Positions 32,471-42,720 of a DNA stretch of 64,000 bases are shown piece after piece. The position numbers were made by a program, and so were the translations under genes. The DNA is from Hysterangium stoloniferum. Lineage: Eukaryota; Basidiomycota; Agaricomycetes; Hysterangiales; Hysterangiaceae. The stretch lies in NCBI GenBank assembly GCA_015178975.1, contig WHVD01000047.1:186001-250000 (forward strand), in the 5' to 3' direction. A model generated the notes under the pieces. The model was not told where the DNA came from. It saw nothing but the letters and a program-made list of their open reading frames with translations, and did no database searches. Numbering within the stretch: the first letter of the stretch is position 1; the number at the start of each line of letters is the position of its first letter.

Positions 32471-33447
32471 TAAGGTAGGTGTCACTTTAGTTCAGCACCT
32501 TATGTAATCATATTACTAAGCGCCAAGAGTGGCCAAATTTGCAAATCAAAATTTTGAAAAATTTATTATGAAGTCAAAAAATGAATTGGAGGGTCACTAT
32601 AGAGAGAGTTCTTGAATCTCTGGGTAATAATCTCTAGGATTTTCATCATTTTCATCATCTGAGTCCAAATCATGAGCAAGATCTGGTAGAGGTTCTTCCT
32701 CAAAGTCATCAAGAAAGCCCACCAAGGTGAGAGATCCATCTTCTTCATCCACAATAAATGCTTCCTCATACATCCTTTCATTGCTTTGATCTAGATTGAG
32801 AGAAACTGGTTTGCAATTGAAGTCATCATCATCTGGGACATCCTTGATTGTCACTGAGGGCTTTTTTTGTGCCTTGGATCCAAGGTTTTTGATGTGAGAT
32901 TGTGCAGTTTTAGACTTCTGAGGCATGGTAGTAGAACTGTGCAACTGCATGTTTGCTACTGCACTGCTTATGTAATGCAGCCTGTGATCAAGTGCATGGC
33001 TTACTACACAAGTACATATGCAACTATACCCTCTTTTTCTTAGCAGAATTTTTATGTAAGTAATATAGGTACATATATTTGAATTTAATACAGTTTTCTT
33101 TCCCAATTTTAGGCCCTTAAAACAAGGCTGCCCAATATATCACATGATGATTATGTAAGCGGCCAATACTGACAGTGTCAAAATTTTGAAAATCTCAGAA
33201 TCACATGGAAATGTGTTTTAAGCATTCAGAGACTCAAAAAAAAAAAGTCAAAATTTGTAAGTCCTACTTGGCAAGGATGAATTATTTTTCAAGTTTTAAA
33301 CCAGAGAACTGGAGGAATGGATCCCAACTCCACTTCCCTGGGCTTTAATTACAGATTATCTATGTTGTGGAAGCACAGAAAGGAATGTGAGCAGGTCACT
33401 TTTTTGCTTACATAAACAGGTGCCAAACTAAAGCAACGCCTACCTTA
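32471..33447. mobile_element. 977-bp DNA transposon with TA target duplication
   Basis: Imperfect inverted ends of about 40 bp: TAAGGTAGGTGTCACTTTAG on the left and TAAGGTAGGCGTTGCTTTAG read from the right, continuing into GCACCT. It is flanked by TA, suggesting a Tc1/mariner/pogo-type element. It carries one minus-strand frame of 109 codons but no catalytic domain, so it is a non-autonomous deletion derivative. Confidence 0.72.
32597..32926 (-). CDS. Small acidic protein of the 977-bp transposon
   Basis: 109 residues starting MPQKSKTAQSHIKNLGSKA. The first 35 residues are basic (Lys/Gln/Ser), the remainder acidic (VPDDDDF, EEDGSLTLVGFLDDFEEEP, DLDSDDENDENPRDYY). It looks like the N-terminal region of a longer fungal transposase whose catalytic part has been deleted. 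The alternative is a self-standing accessory protein. The frame extends upstream to 33106 but that part has no protein character. Start chosen at 32926 because the composition changes there. Confidence 0.45.
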   Translation of the reverse strand: MPQKSKTAQSHIKNLGSKAQKKPSVTIKDVPDDDDFNCKPVSLNLDQSNERMYEEAFIVDEEDGSLTLVGFLDDFEEEPLPDLAHDLDSDDENDENPRDYYPEIQELSL

Positions 33448-34215
33448 TATGTAGTTCTGCCTTCTCCATTAGTACTTTCCTTTGTTCTGTTCTCATTCAG
33501 GATAAGCACTGGGTTTCCATATATATGCTACTCATGTGTATCATAGTATTAGGACAATCAGAATATCGACTCAGAACACTCGTATATATCTCTCATAGTC
33601 TTGCTCTAATTATTTTGTTCTCCACCTTTGCTTGCACTCACTCACTCTCAGTCTCCGACCCTACGACCCCTCAGTTTCCGATCAGTGACTTACCGAGAGG
33701 ATTAATTGATAGGACTTAGTTTTCCACCTGCCCAAAATTTAAGGACACTCGACGGTAACTTGCAAGGGTGCAGCACATAAGCTGAAGCCAAGTCCTTCTG
33801 TTCGGTCCTCATCGGTCTACCGACTTCAGTCAGTTTTCTGTTCTTAACAATAGGTCATAGTTTAATCATAGTTTAATGAAGAAAGGAATAAAAGGGCAAT
33901 GAGAAGAACGAAGAGCCTCATTCAGAAAATCTCTCCATTGTATATTAGTTATCTGTATTATTAATCCACTTCTTGATTGTATCTTATATGATTGTCAAAA
34001 CCCTTCAATATTAACATCTGTGAGTCTTCACAACTGGTATTAGCCTCTCACTTCATCAACAGGGCAAATCTATACTTTGTTGAATGAGGCTTCTGTATTC
34101 AGTTTAGTAGAATAAATTACAATTATTATTCAACTTTATTGAAGGAAAATTCGATTCATGTCAGTTTTGTAGAATATATTACAATTATATTTCAACTTAA
34201 TCAAAAGAAATTTGA

Positions 34216-35170
34216 TTCGTGTCCACATGACAATGATTCATCCAGACAGTCTTTAGGGAGGATTTCACATGCTGCCTCTGCTTCAGAAGGTGTCATTTGC
34301 CCTGATGCAAGCGTGGTGGCATAGTTTTGATATGCAGGACCTTCAGTTAAAACTATTTGTCAATTGGAAGGTCAATGGCTAACAGTGGCTCCGTAAGAAT
34401 GATGAATCACCTTGTTTGATCTCGAGAGACTGTTCATCACTCCCGTGGACGGTAAAACCTTCTGTGTTCCCTTTAAGGGTGGCCACTTCCGAGCTTGAGG
34501 CTTCCACAGGATGTCTATCGATTGGTGTGAAAAAGGATTTATACGAAGGGAAACTATGACGAACAGGATATCTTCGGAAGATGCGGTGTCAGACAGTGGC
34601 TCAGCGATAGTAGCTTGATGGTTGTCATCTTTGTGCCAACACCCCTGTACCAGCGGTGAAGCAGAGCTCAGCAAGAATACTTTGTTTTTGCAAGCACAAT
34701 AAACAAAAATTGAATTCAGCTTTGTTATCAGACCCCAAAGAAGCCGAGGACTTACGATCGAAAATGGTCGGCGAATGTGGAAGTGACCCTGTACATATTT
34801 CTTTTTCTCTTGGATGACTCGTTTCCCTTTTGACAGTGAGTTAGAACTTGGATGAAAAAAATGTGATGAACCCACAGAACGCAATCGGCAAGAGAGTCTC
34901 TTGTTGTTTCCTGGTTTGCTGGATCCTCTGGCCTGCTGGCTTCAGGTAAGGGAGCTGGGAGCTGGCTGGATGCCGTTTCTTCTTTTCCAATCGATTCAGG
35001 AATAGCCAGAGGGAGCATTTCCATAGTAGATCCTGTATGGGCCTTGTAGTCAACATTATTATTAAAGGGATAAAACGATCCAACCTTGATCGGCATTATT
35101 GTGATCATGCCGAATGAGGGATTCGGCGCTTTGCTTGGCAGAGCGGGACTCAGTGATGGTAGAAGTCATA
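34216..35170 (-). pseudogene. Unrecognised gene-like region
   Basis: Two overlapping minus-strand open stretches, 34372-34884 (170 codons) and 34752-35108 (118 codons). The second includes AHTGSTMEMLPLAIPES and EEDTASSQLPAPL-like text that also occurs on the plus strand at 40365-40634. Conservation of the reading text between the two copies suggests a real exon. The first may be chance. No family recognised. Confidence 0.35.
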
Positions 35171-35190
35171 CCTGTCGACCTGCTTTGTTA
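34930..35190. repeat. Inverted duplicate of about 40290-40660
   Basis: Minus-strand text from tatgacttcyaccatcactgag through gcaaagcgccgaatccc to ggagctgggagctggctg corresponds to the plus strand at 40300-40530. In the right copy, part of the segment (tgttgactacaagg...attcctgaatcgac) is present twice in tandem. Confidence 0.75.
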
Positions 35191-35695
35191 TAGGCAGATG
35201 AGGTCATGATGGTCATATGAAGGATATTAAGTAAACTCACAGTTTCTTGTCCATCAGCGGATTTTTCTGAAGCCCATCCGTGTCTTGTTGATCGTGGGCA
35301 GCTAATTGGGTTGGAAGGATCGGTTTTTGCAAAAAATCTCGACGTGAAAAGGATGCGACGGATGATACGGTAAATGTTACCGTGGGCAGCTAGTTGGGTT
35401 GGAAGGATCGGTTTTTGCAAAAAATCTCGACGTGAAAAGGATGAGACGGATGATATGGTAAATGTTACCATCTCATCCGTCTCATCCTTTTCACGTCCAA
35501 ATTTTTTGCAAAAACCGATCCTTCCAACCTGAGTTACCTTATCATCTGTCTCATTAATTCTGGCAGAATCAAGAGTGAGACAACGGTCTCTGCATCAGAT
35601 CTTGACACAAACATGAATATTCGTAAGAAAAAACAAGTGTTACACATGCCTGTAAACGGTGGGGCAGATATTCGCGTTCACATAGCACGATTGTC
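35170..35695 (+). repeat. Dispersed repeat R1, copy 1
   Basis: Begins cctgctttgttataggcagatgag, includes ttttgcaaaaaatctcgacg, and ends with gtgttacacatgcctgtaaacggtggggcagatattcg. Other copies: about 38590-38720 (partial), 39055-39690 and 44265-44520 (partial). All share orientation. A palindrome-forming core lies in the middle. Perhaps a non-autonomous element, but no ends or target duplication were found. Confidence 0.7.
35305..35540. repeat. Large palindrome with direct duplicate arm
   Basis: 35389-35467 and 35468-35540 form an almost perfect inverted repeat (ggttggaaggatcggttttt...tggtaaatgttaccat...aaaaaccgatccttccaacc), arms about 70 bp with no spacer. The left arm is also directly duplicated at about 35305-35388. 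It could extrude a long hairpin. Confidence 0.85.
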
Positions 35696-35760
35696 GCAGT
35701 AGTTCCTTCCTAATTAGGAAGTTCCGTGACAACTTCGCAAAATTTCCCAATTAGGAAGGA

Positions 35761-36060
35761 ACTGCCGTAACATACAAGTTTTTTCATGTAAACCTAGAAC
35801 ATTTAAAAGTTATATTTTGTTATTTTGGGTTCTAATAGGTTTATTTGAGAATCAATATTGCTCAAGGAAGGACTAAAATTAAGGATGTGCCAATTAAGTA
35901 GTGCACAAGATATATTTCACCAGGAAATTGTACACTAGATGTACTATTATCATGTTTTGATGCTCTAATATCAAATATAAATGTATTTTTGTAAATTTCC
36001 AACACAAATTTGATCAAGTATCTACTTGTTTTGAAACAAAAAAAAACATGTCGCGGCACT
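35761..36060. mobile_element. MITE of about 300 bp, copy 1
   Basis: Ends ctgccgtaacat and atgtcgcggcac form inverted repeats. The interior matches 48525-48833 in reverse orientation (tgatgttttgatga, cacttaattggcacat, ggaaatatatct...). Next to the left end is a hairpin, ccttcctaattaggaag...cccaattaggaagg (35705-35765). No coding. Confidence 0.7.
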
Positions 36061-36261
36061 AGTGCGGCAGCGCGACACCCTGCGCGGCACTTTCCTATAG
36101 CCCCTGTTTGGTCCACTAGGGTTCATAACCTCCACATCAAAGCATTATATATGCTGTAAGTCTGAGTTAGAAAGTTTTCCCTCAGGTCTCGTTTACATTC
36201 TATGAGACTAAGTATTGTTGTTATAGCTTTGTATCCCAACACTATTTACAGACATGCAGCA

Positions 36262-38158
36262 TACAACACTCGGTGTCGAGAGGCTGCAGCTATTCCCCGG
36301 ATGGGCCATGAGGCGCTTTACGGAGTGCTCAAAATTTCAGGACGAACGTGAGATTCATACAGGCTACATGATGTGATATTTCTTAACTCCTAATGGAACT
36401 GCAGATACAGAATTTGCTATTGAAGTCTATGTTTCAGGCTTCGCATCGAGTTTACGACTTCCAGAAAAGCGTCACGCTCTCAGAAAGCATTCTATCGTCT
36501 AGCGAAAGGTGAGGGTTTTATGCCATGGTTGCAATCTTACAGATGCGTTCAATTCCAATTCACAATAATTGCAGGTTATCCTTGACTTCCAAAGCTTTCT
36601 CCCGGCTCCTCCCCGGCTCATGAAACCCGTGCGCCGTCATGGTATGAAAGCGTACATGACTCTGACTGTTAACTTTGGGAATTCGGTAAACGAGCGGCAA
36701 GGACTCAGGGCTATTAGTAAGCAGGTTACTAGGGTATATATGGATGAGACTTGTATTATAGTACTCATCCGTTTACAACGAGTTAACTGTTACTCACTCA
36801 GACAAACGGAAAGTTATACGGTCTAAGAACAGCGCCACTGAAAACTTAACACTGACATCCCAGCAGACATTGACCGTTCAAAATTACCCCACCACCATGT
36901 AATCTGTAACATGTAGCTGAGCTCGACGCTTTTGTTGCCAAATTCGGCGAGCTGAATGCTGTTACTCAATATCTTCCGACGACGAGGGAGACACAAATGA
37001 CCAGCATTCTTCGTGCGGTTTCGCCGGCAGTACTGATATGTCACATTCGAGTTCTCCAACGTCTGCATCCAATACATCAACACCATATCTAATATCACCG
37101 AATCAACTACATTGTTCCCAGAACAAGTATCTGATCTCATTGCACGCAAAATGCACACTAGTCTCGCATGCATCCAACCATTCTGGTCTAGTGCTGTTTC
37201 AAACCGCCTCGGTCGTCTCCACATCTTCTGTCCCAATTCCGGTCAAATTCCAGAAGATGCCCACGATGTACTTGAGGGCCGGGACACTGATTTTACGCCG
37301 TTAATAACACAATATGTCTATTCCAACTCCCAAGGATCCTTTCAAACAACAATCACAGTTCCGTGTGAGAATATGGCCACGCTTCCCCCATCTTTACACA
37401 TACGTTTTGGGAAGTTTGGTATCGAGTATCCGGTCGTCATCCAAGCAGAGATGTGGCCTGCACCATCAACTACAGTATCAGCGGAGTCAACCCCTCAGTC
37501 GCCTGCGTCGTCTAAACTGCCTACACCCCCAGTGAGCACTGCAGTTCCAGTAAAGGGCTCCTCCCACATTGTAACTCGGGCCATAGTCCCACTTCCCGTA
37601 CCGCTTCGTCTTATATCTGATATCGATGACATAATCAAATATGCTGAAGTTTCACATGGGGCAAAGAATGTTTTTCAGAATGTTTTCACTCGACATCTGG
37701 AGGGACGTCACATCCACCCCTCATTCTCCGCCTGTGGGGGTTGGCATAGGATACGGTGCTTCCAGTTCCAATATACCTTTCTTCCAGTTCGAGAGGAATT
37801 AATTAACCTTGAACTGCAGGCAATGAACCCTATGCCCTCCAGGGACTTGTTGTACTGGTCTACTATTAGCCTGTCAAAGTCATACAGTCCATCTATTGGC
37901 AGTAACAGCTCTCCCGTGCAAATGGGTGCTTTTGTAACACATGCATCTACTCCTTCAATGCTCCCTGGAATCCCTCCGAGAGGGAAAACTCAAGCAGGAA
38001 TGACACCTGAAGAACATAGACGACAGGAACTGGAAATTCCCATAGAGTACGCCCGCGCAGAAATTTTGAGTCATATTGCCTTTCGTGTTTTCCGGACACC
38101 TGAAGAATGCATAGACATGCAAGACATTGTTAGGGAACACCCCAAAAAGGTTGCATAA
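36262..38158 (+). pseudogene. APP1-like: App1-type phosphatidate phosphatase pseudogene, copy 1
   Basis: App1 is an actin-patch-associated Mg2+-dependent phosphatidate phosphatase of the HAD class. Pieces: GVERLQLFPGWAMRRF near 36270-36320, EVYVSGFASSLR near 36430-36470, then a long open part (37112-38158) with TLPPSLHIRFGKFGIEYPVV and the catalytic region LRLISDIDDIIKY (near 37607) continuing HGAKNVFQNVFTRHLE. The HAD signature expects DxDx(T/V) and here reads DIDDI, so a catalytic-loop residue is changed. The sequence that should follow (the rest of the phosphatase domain) is largely missing, but the C-terminal ARAEILSHIAFRVFRTPEEC is present. A solo LTR (36667-36851) lies between the N-terminal pieces and the main part. 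Confidence 0.75.
36667..36851 (+). mobile_element. Solo LTR of the miniature LTR element, TSD CTGAC
   Basis: 185 bp, TGTTAACTTTGGG...AAAACTTAACA, flanked by CTGAC at 36662-36666 and 36852-36856. It matches the two 187-bp LTRs at 49083-49269 and 50895-51081 with a few differences. It lies inside the App1 pseudogene. Confidence 0.9.
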
Positions 38159-38159
38159 A

Positions 38160-38555
38160 TTCACTTTAATTATTATACGTAGTTTATTAAGGCATCTGGA
38201 AATTTTGTGGTCCTATGCAATTAATCATTACTACTGACTCAGTATTGGAGTTTTGCGTGAAGCATGAGAAAAGCCTTACACTGATAGTCGATGTCGGGTA
38301 GAACAATAAAGTATTGATCAACTTTGTGCTGTAAGTAAATAGGATTCCCTATTGACAAATAACATTTATTTTGTTTTCTCTGCGAGTATCTCTGTGGCAT
38401 GTGGAACGTTGGTTATAAAAACATAAGCGAGCGCGCCACCACCTACGAGATGTTGTTTACTATGTTGACTGCACTGGACAATACTCACAGTGGTTAAGCT
38501 GAAAGACGTCTCATGGTCAACAATTGAACCCTAGACATGAGATAAATTCCATTGT
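38160..38555 (+). repeat. Inverted duplicate of about 44505-44890
   Basis: The segment downstream of App1 copy 1 (gtggtcctatgcaattaatc ... gagcgcgccaccacctacgag ... ccctagacatgagataaattcc) is repeated in reverse next to App1 copy 2. So the gene and its 3' flank were duplicated together as inverted arms. Identity is very high by eye. I see no gene in this flank. Confidence 0.88.
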
Positions 38556-38589
38556 TTAACGGCTAGTAACTAGCAACTAAAAGACTCCG

Positions 38590-39065
38590 ATAAACCTGGT
38601 TTGTTGTAGGCAGATGAAGTTGTGATGGTCATATGAAAGATATTAAATAAACCCACAGTATTTTGTCCATGAAGGTATTTTCTTCAACCCCATCCCTGTT
38701 TTGCTGATCATAGGAACGATTGTCTTCTTTATCAGTCCAGTCGGATGGACATTTCAAAGATGGTTGCAGGGAAGACCCTGTGCACTGTATCAGGGAGACA
38801 CGGCGAAAAAAAATTATACAAAGACTAACCCATTCCTTTGTCCGTGTGATCATAACCAGGAACAGAATGGGCCACACCCTCTGAACCAGCAGAGTGGGCC
38901 ACATTCAATGACAACCTTGGTCCAGGGTTTGAGTGTTCCACGGTGACCGGTATGGAAGCTGTGGGTCTATGAAGGAAATGATGACCAAGGGTACTTGAAA
39001 AGAAATGAGAGAACACTCATGGTGCATCCTCGTCTAAATGAAGAACCAGGATTGTACCTGTTGAC
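38590..39065 (+). repeat. R1 partial copy and a PEX7-junction repeat
   Basis: 38590-38720 is a shortened R1 copy. 38918-39065 (ccttggtccagggtttgagtg...gaaccaggattgtacctg) is a direct repeat of 44119-44265, where it abuts the PEX7 fragment. Short minus-strand reading frames here (for example 38629-38904) look like chance. Confidence 0.6.
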
Positions 39066-39690
39066 CTGGTTTGTTATAGGCAGATGAGGTCGTGATGGTC
39101 ATATGAAAGATATTAAATAAACTCACAGTGTTTTGTCCATCAGTGGATTTTTCTGAAGCCCATCCGTGTCTTGTTGATCGTGGGCAGCATTGTCTTCCTT
39201 GCTAGTCAGGTTGAAAGGATGGGTTCTTGCAAAACATCTGGACGTGAGATGGATGAGATGGTAAATGAGACGGATGGTAAGGTAAATGAGAGGGATGAGA
39301 GGGTAAATGAGAGGGATGAGAGGGTAAATGAGAGGGATGAGAGGGTAAATGAGAGGGATGAGAGGGTAAATGAGACAGATGAGATACTAAATGGTATCTC
39401 ATCCGTCTGATTTACCCTCTCATCCGTCTGATTTACCCTCTCATCCGTCTGACTTACCCTCTCATCCGTCTGATTTACCCTCTCATCCCTGTCATTTACC
39501 TTACCATCCGTCTCATTCACCCTCTCAAAAATCAGACGGATGATATGGTAAATGACCAGGATCAGAATCAAGAGTGAGACAACGGTCTCTGCATCAGATA
39601 TTGACACAAACATGAATAATCGTAAGAAAAAACAAGTGTTACACATGCCTGTAAACGGTGGGGCAGATATTCGTGTCCACATAGTGGGCA
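39055..39690 (+). repeat. R1 copy with expanded palindromic minisatellite
   Basis: Same borders as the copy at 35170-35695. At its centre is a 20-bp minisatellite followed by its inverted version (39240-39560) in place of the simple palindrome. Ends with gtgttacacatgcctgtaaacggtgg. Confidence 0.75.
39240..39560. repeat. Inverted 20-bp minisatellite
   Basis: Units of the form GAGAGGGATGAGAGGGTAAAT run to about 39385 (about 7 units), then TCTCATCCGTCTGATTTACCC units run in reverse to about 39545 (about 6 units). The centre is near 39393 (actaaatggtat). The open frames on both strands (39171-39410, 39202-39402) are simply translations of the repeat. Confidence 0.92.
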
Positions 39691-39699
39691 ATGCTCAAT

Positions 39700-40330
39700 G
39701 ACACCTTAGGTGAGAATGACTGAGTGCTATGTGGAGTATCTTGCACGCTAAAGAAGTATGTCACGATCTTTCTAAATACCCCGACGGCTTTCAGAGGCTC
39801 GCTAACAGAAAGGGTCATGAGCTACTAGTGGTACACGATGGCAGGACCCTCTTACCTGTCGGTGTAACATATCCACGATATATACTCCTTGATGTCGTCC
39901 TTCATCATCGAATATAGCAATTGTGACACTTGTTCACTGTTTAATTCGATATTGAAAAATACTTTAGTTGCCATAATGGCATATCCCACTTTGCCTGGTA
40001 TAGGCGATAGTGGTAGCGGGACTAGGTGTCCAAAGAAGAGATCTCTAATTATGTGTAGGACTATTCGAAAATAGTTAGTCATTTGGTGTGGGTATCTTGT
40101 GGCCGTGAGTCTGGTTGAGGAGGGGATATAGTAGACGATGGTATGTGGCGTCTTAACTAAACTTGCAACTCGTTGTTTGTTTGGCGGTGTTGGTCCACTG
40201 TGGGGGAAAGCTATCATAATCAATTGAGTAAAATCTCATGCAAGAGAAGCTTGGTCTATGACAGGCGTCTATCTCTGTAGAACAATGAGCAAGGTCGACA
40301 GGTATGACTTCCACCATCACTGAGTCCTGC
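39700..40330 (-). pseudogene. Unrecognised open stretches
   Basis: The minus strand 39852-40223 encodes 123 codons including LFFGHLVPLPLSPIPGKVGYAIMATKVFFNIELNSEQVSQLLYSMMKDD, which has natural-looking composition, with a short plus-strand frame 39729-39917 beside it. 40153-40338 belongs to the inverted duplicate of 34930-35190. No family recognised. May be an exon or a decayed gene. Confidence 0.3.
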
Positions 40331-40364
40331 TCTGCCAAGCAAAGCGCCGAATCCCTTATTTGTC

Positions 40365-41115
40365 ATGATCACAATAATCCCGATCAAGGTTGGATTGTTT
40401 CATTGCTTTATTAATAATGTTGACTACAAGGTGCATACAGGATCTACTATGGAAATGCTCCCTCTGACTATTCCTGAATCGACCGGAAAAGAAGAAACGG
40501 TATTCAGCCAGCTCCCAGCTCCCTTATCCGAAGCCAGCACATTGTTTTATCGTTTTAACAATAATGTTGACTACAAGGAGCATACAGGATCTACTATGGA
40601 AATGCTCTCTGTGGCTATTCCTGAATCGACCTGACAAGAAGACACAGCGTCCAGCCAGCTTCGCAGCACATCGGAAACGGCATCCAGGTTAATAAAGACA
40701 ATTAGAGTCGCAACTGCCCGCAGGGTCGCCGACGTTAACACTGATGCGATGACGGTGCCGCTCAGGACAGCGTCTTCACCACCTGGCCTCGCCAATCCCT
40801 CCACCTCACCGTGTTCGCCCAACCCTACCCACCCTTTATGTGGTCCACTTGCGATTAGTCCGTCACATGCGCATGCCAACTCATCGCAGTCGAAAAGGGA
40901 ACCATCAAGACTTCCTGGTCAGAGATTGCTCAACTTGGCGGTGGCAGACGCACACAACGGACCCCCCGCTAGGCGGGGGCCGTTCAAGTCCCGGCAAGAC
41001 TCCGATGGAACGCAGACTTCAGGGTCGCCACATTAATGTGAGAATAAAAAACTTGATGGCAAGGATATCTTACGGTGGACTAGGATTGGGTGGTTGGGTT
41101 CGGGATAACAGGTGA
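40365..41115 (+). pseudogene. Gene-like region, right copy of an unknown gene
   Basis: 40365-40634 encodes YKVHTGSTMEMLPLTIPES twice because of an internal tandem duplication of about 145 bp. 40749-41036 is a Pro/Ser-rich frame (PPGLANPSTSPCSP, RLPGQRLLNLAVADAHNGPP). The first part is shared with 34930-35108 in reverse. No domain recognised. Proximity to an App1 N-terminal fragment at 41600 suggests that it could be an upstream exon region, but this is a guess. Confidence 0.3.
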
Positions 41116-41580
41116 ATACCACATGCCAGTGGTGACGAAGATTTTACAGGTAATTGGGGTAACTTGAATGGGTGGACGCATGTCTCTTTGTATTTGTTCA
41201 CCCTTATCTCCTTTTTCATCTCCATTGTTCCTCCCCAACCCTAATGCCCTCCCCTGATTCTTTTTGTCCCATCCGATGATATTCAATATTTATACACAGG
41301 CCTGAAAATTGTAGTGTAAATTCAGCATCATGTTCTTCACCTATCGTCAAATTTCTAATGACAAGTCACTGACCTCTTGTCTGAACACCAATTCTTAGTA
41401 GTTCAGGAGTTTTCTTCACCGGGAATTGCGTAAGATGATTGACTGATTGTGAAATTAATATAGTCTTGCATTTGTCGTACTTATATACCTGGACATAAGG
41501 ATCTCATTTGTTGGGTTATACTTCATGGAAATTTTGAAAGGGGAGATGTAAACTCTTCCCTAGGGTCTATTTACAGACGT
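41116..41580. other. No recognisable feature
   Basis: Mixed non-coding sequence between the gene-like region and the App1 N-terminal fragment. Nothing supported. Confidence 0.35.
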
Positions 41581-41584
41581 ACAC

Positions 41585-41710
41585 ATACAACACGCGGAGT
41601 CGAGAGGCAGCAGTTATTCCCCAGATGGGCCGTGAGGCGCTTTGCGAAGCGCTCCACATTTCAGGACGAACACAAGATTCATCCAGGCTACATGATGTGA
41701 TGGCTCTTGA
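41585..41710 (+). pseudogene. APP1-like: App1 N-terminal exon fragment, copy 3
   Basis: GVERQQLFPRWAVRRFAKRSTFQDE corresponds to the N-terminal block of App1 copy 1 (GVERLQLFPGWAMRRFTECSKFQDE at 36270-36350). Similarity includes the flanking ATACAACACxCGGxGTCGAG and ends after CTACATGATGTGAT. The rest of the gene is absent here. Copy 2 (44905-46282) lacks exactly this block, so the two may once have been one gene separated by an inversion. Confidence 0.65.
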
Positions 41711-41764
41711 CTCCTACTGGGACTTCAGGCCCAGTGAAAAAACCTGCTCTGGAGAGATCTGGGT

Positions 41765-41945
41765 ACAACCAGCGGGAGGCGTTGCCTGCCGAGAACCAGC
41801 CGAACGGCGATCGGCCGTTCTGAGCACACAGCTGGATTACCAATGAACGATTTCACAGAACAGACAGATTAAAAAAGAACATCACGGTGGGACTGCTTGC
41901 CAATATTGACCAATATTGCGTTGGTCATGTGATCGGTCCGTGTGT
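41765..41945 (+). repeat. Direct repeat R2, copy 1 of 46525-46700
   Basis: About 175 bp (gttgcctgccgagaaccarccgaayggcga ... cagattaaaaaagaacatc ... ttggtcatgtgatcggt), matching 46525-46700. Next to it ctgctctggagagatctg has an inverted match near 46388-46410. Function unknown. Confidence 0.75.
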
Positions 41946-41949
41946 CTCC

Positions 41950-42720
41950 CCAGACATGTTCTAACGCGCTCCTGCCTCTTCTTACCACCATGTCAACCTA
42001 CAATTCACATTCATCACCATATCGCTTCCCCGAAACTTTTCTGCAACCAAACCAGGGCCGGTGGTCACAAATACCAATTGGGAATTCTAGCCAATTAAAT
42101 GGGTCTGGACAAACTAAAGCTTTATTTTGCAAATACATTCGTCTTAGATTCCTTTTGGAATCTTTTTTCGGATTTTGATCAACCATTATGAAATTCCACT
42201 CAGAACCTCCATCACCACGCATATTTTGACATCCTCATGAAAACTACCAACAATGATTTCTTGCAAGCCCAAAATCTGGCGTTTAGCACTGTGTACCAAG
42301 GTTTCTGTCCTAGAACCCCAGCTGGACGCACAAAGGTGAGATTTTAATATTGTCTGAGACGCATATATGCACTCATTTCATTTTTTTATGCAGAGGTCTG
42401 GTTGTCAAATTAAAACCTATGCTACAAAGTCAGCCAAGTGTCGCTTCTGCACAAGCTAAAACATCTGGGAAGCTCGCCGATCCTCTATCACCTGCAAAAT
42501 CAACTTGAGCCGACTTTCTGATGTCAAGTTCCGGACGTGAATTGATTGGCAGAAATTCATGAAGAATTGCATCGAGCACGGTAGGGACTTCAAAAGTTTG
42601 GTTTTCTGACAAATGAAGAGGGTCAGGCACTCAAAGGCAGTCTGATCAGTGCATGACTGACCATGCGAATCAATTGTGGAACTCACTGCATGTGGCGAAA
42701 GAAGACCCAGAAAACATGGG
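41950..42720 (+). repeat. Duplicated gene-like segment, copy 2 of 21690-22610
   Basis: Starts tcttcttaccaccATGTCAACC. The first frame (41942-42178 region) reads SPYRFPETFLQPNQGRWSQIPIGNSSQL. A GTGAGATTTTAAT...TTTATGCAG intron-like stretch near 42332-42394 is conserved with the other copy. Text before it: FDILMKTTNNDFLQAQNLAFSTVYQGFCPRTP. Frame interrupted afterwards. Unknown family. Confidence 0.5.

Larger units (their letters stand above)
32229..33849 (+). mobile_element. LTR A-like solo LTR with target duplication ATAGG
   Basis: TGTTACGACCTGTG...TTCTTAACA, flanked by ATAGG (32224-32228 and 33850-33854). The right part (33536-33849) is clearly LTR A, including the AATCAGAATAT box near 33556 and the cataagctgaagccaagtcc box. 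The left part is a divergent U3. A 977-bp DNA transposon is inserted in it. Confidence 0.82.
32025..34163 (+). mobile_element. Solo LTR B with target duplication GTTTT
   Basis: TGTCACAACTGTC...GATTCATGTCA, with GTTTT at 32020-32024 and 34164-34168. Split by the LTR A-like insertion at 32229-33849. Confidence 0.82.
31964..34215 (+). mobile_element. LTR B-like fragment holding a nested stack
   Basis: The outermost layer is a family B-like LTR, seen as 31964-32024 (cttcatcaacagggcaaatc...) and 34164-34215 (gtagaatatattacaatt...gattcgtgtc). Inside it lie a solo LTR B (32025-34163), inside that an LTR A-like solo LTR (32229-33849), and inside that a DNA transposon (32471-33447). All are fossils. 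Confidence 0.75.

Noticed and set aside
39171-39410. Repetitive charged open frames on both strands (NERDERV and HLPSHPS repeats)
   Set aside because: They are translations of the 20-bp minisatellite, open in several frames because the unit lacks stops.
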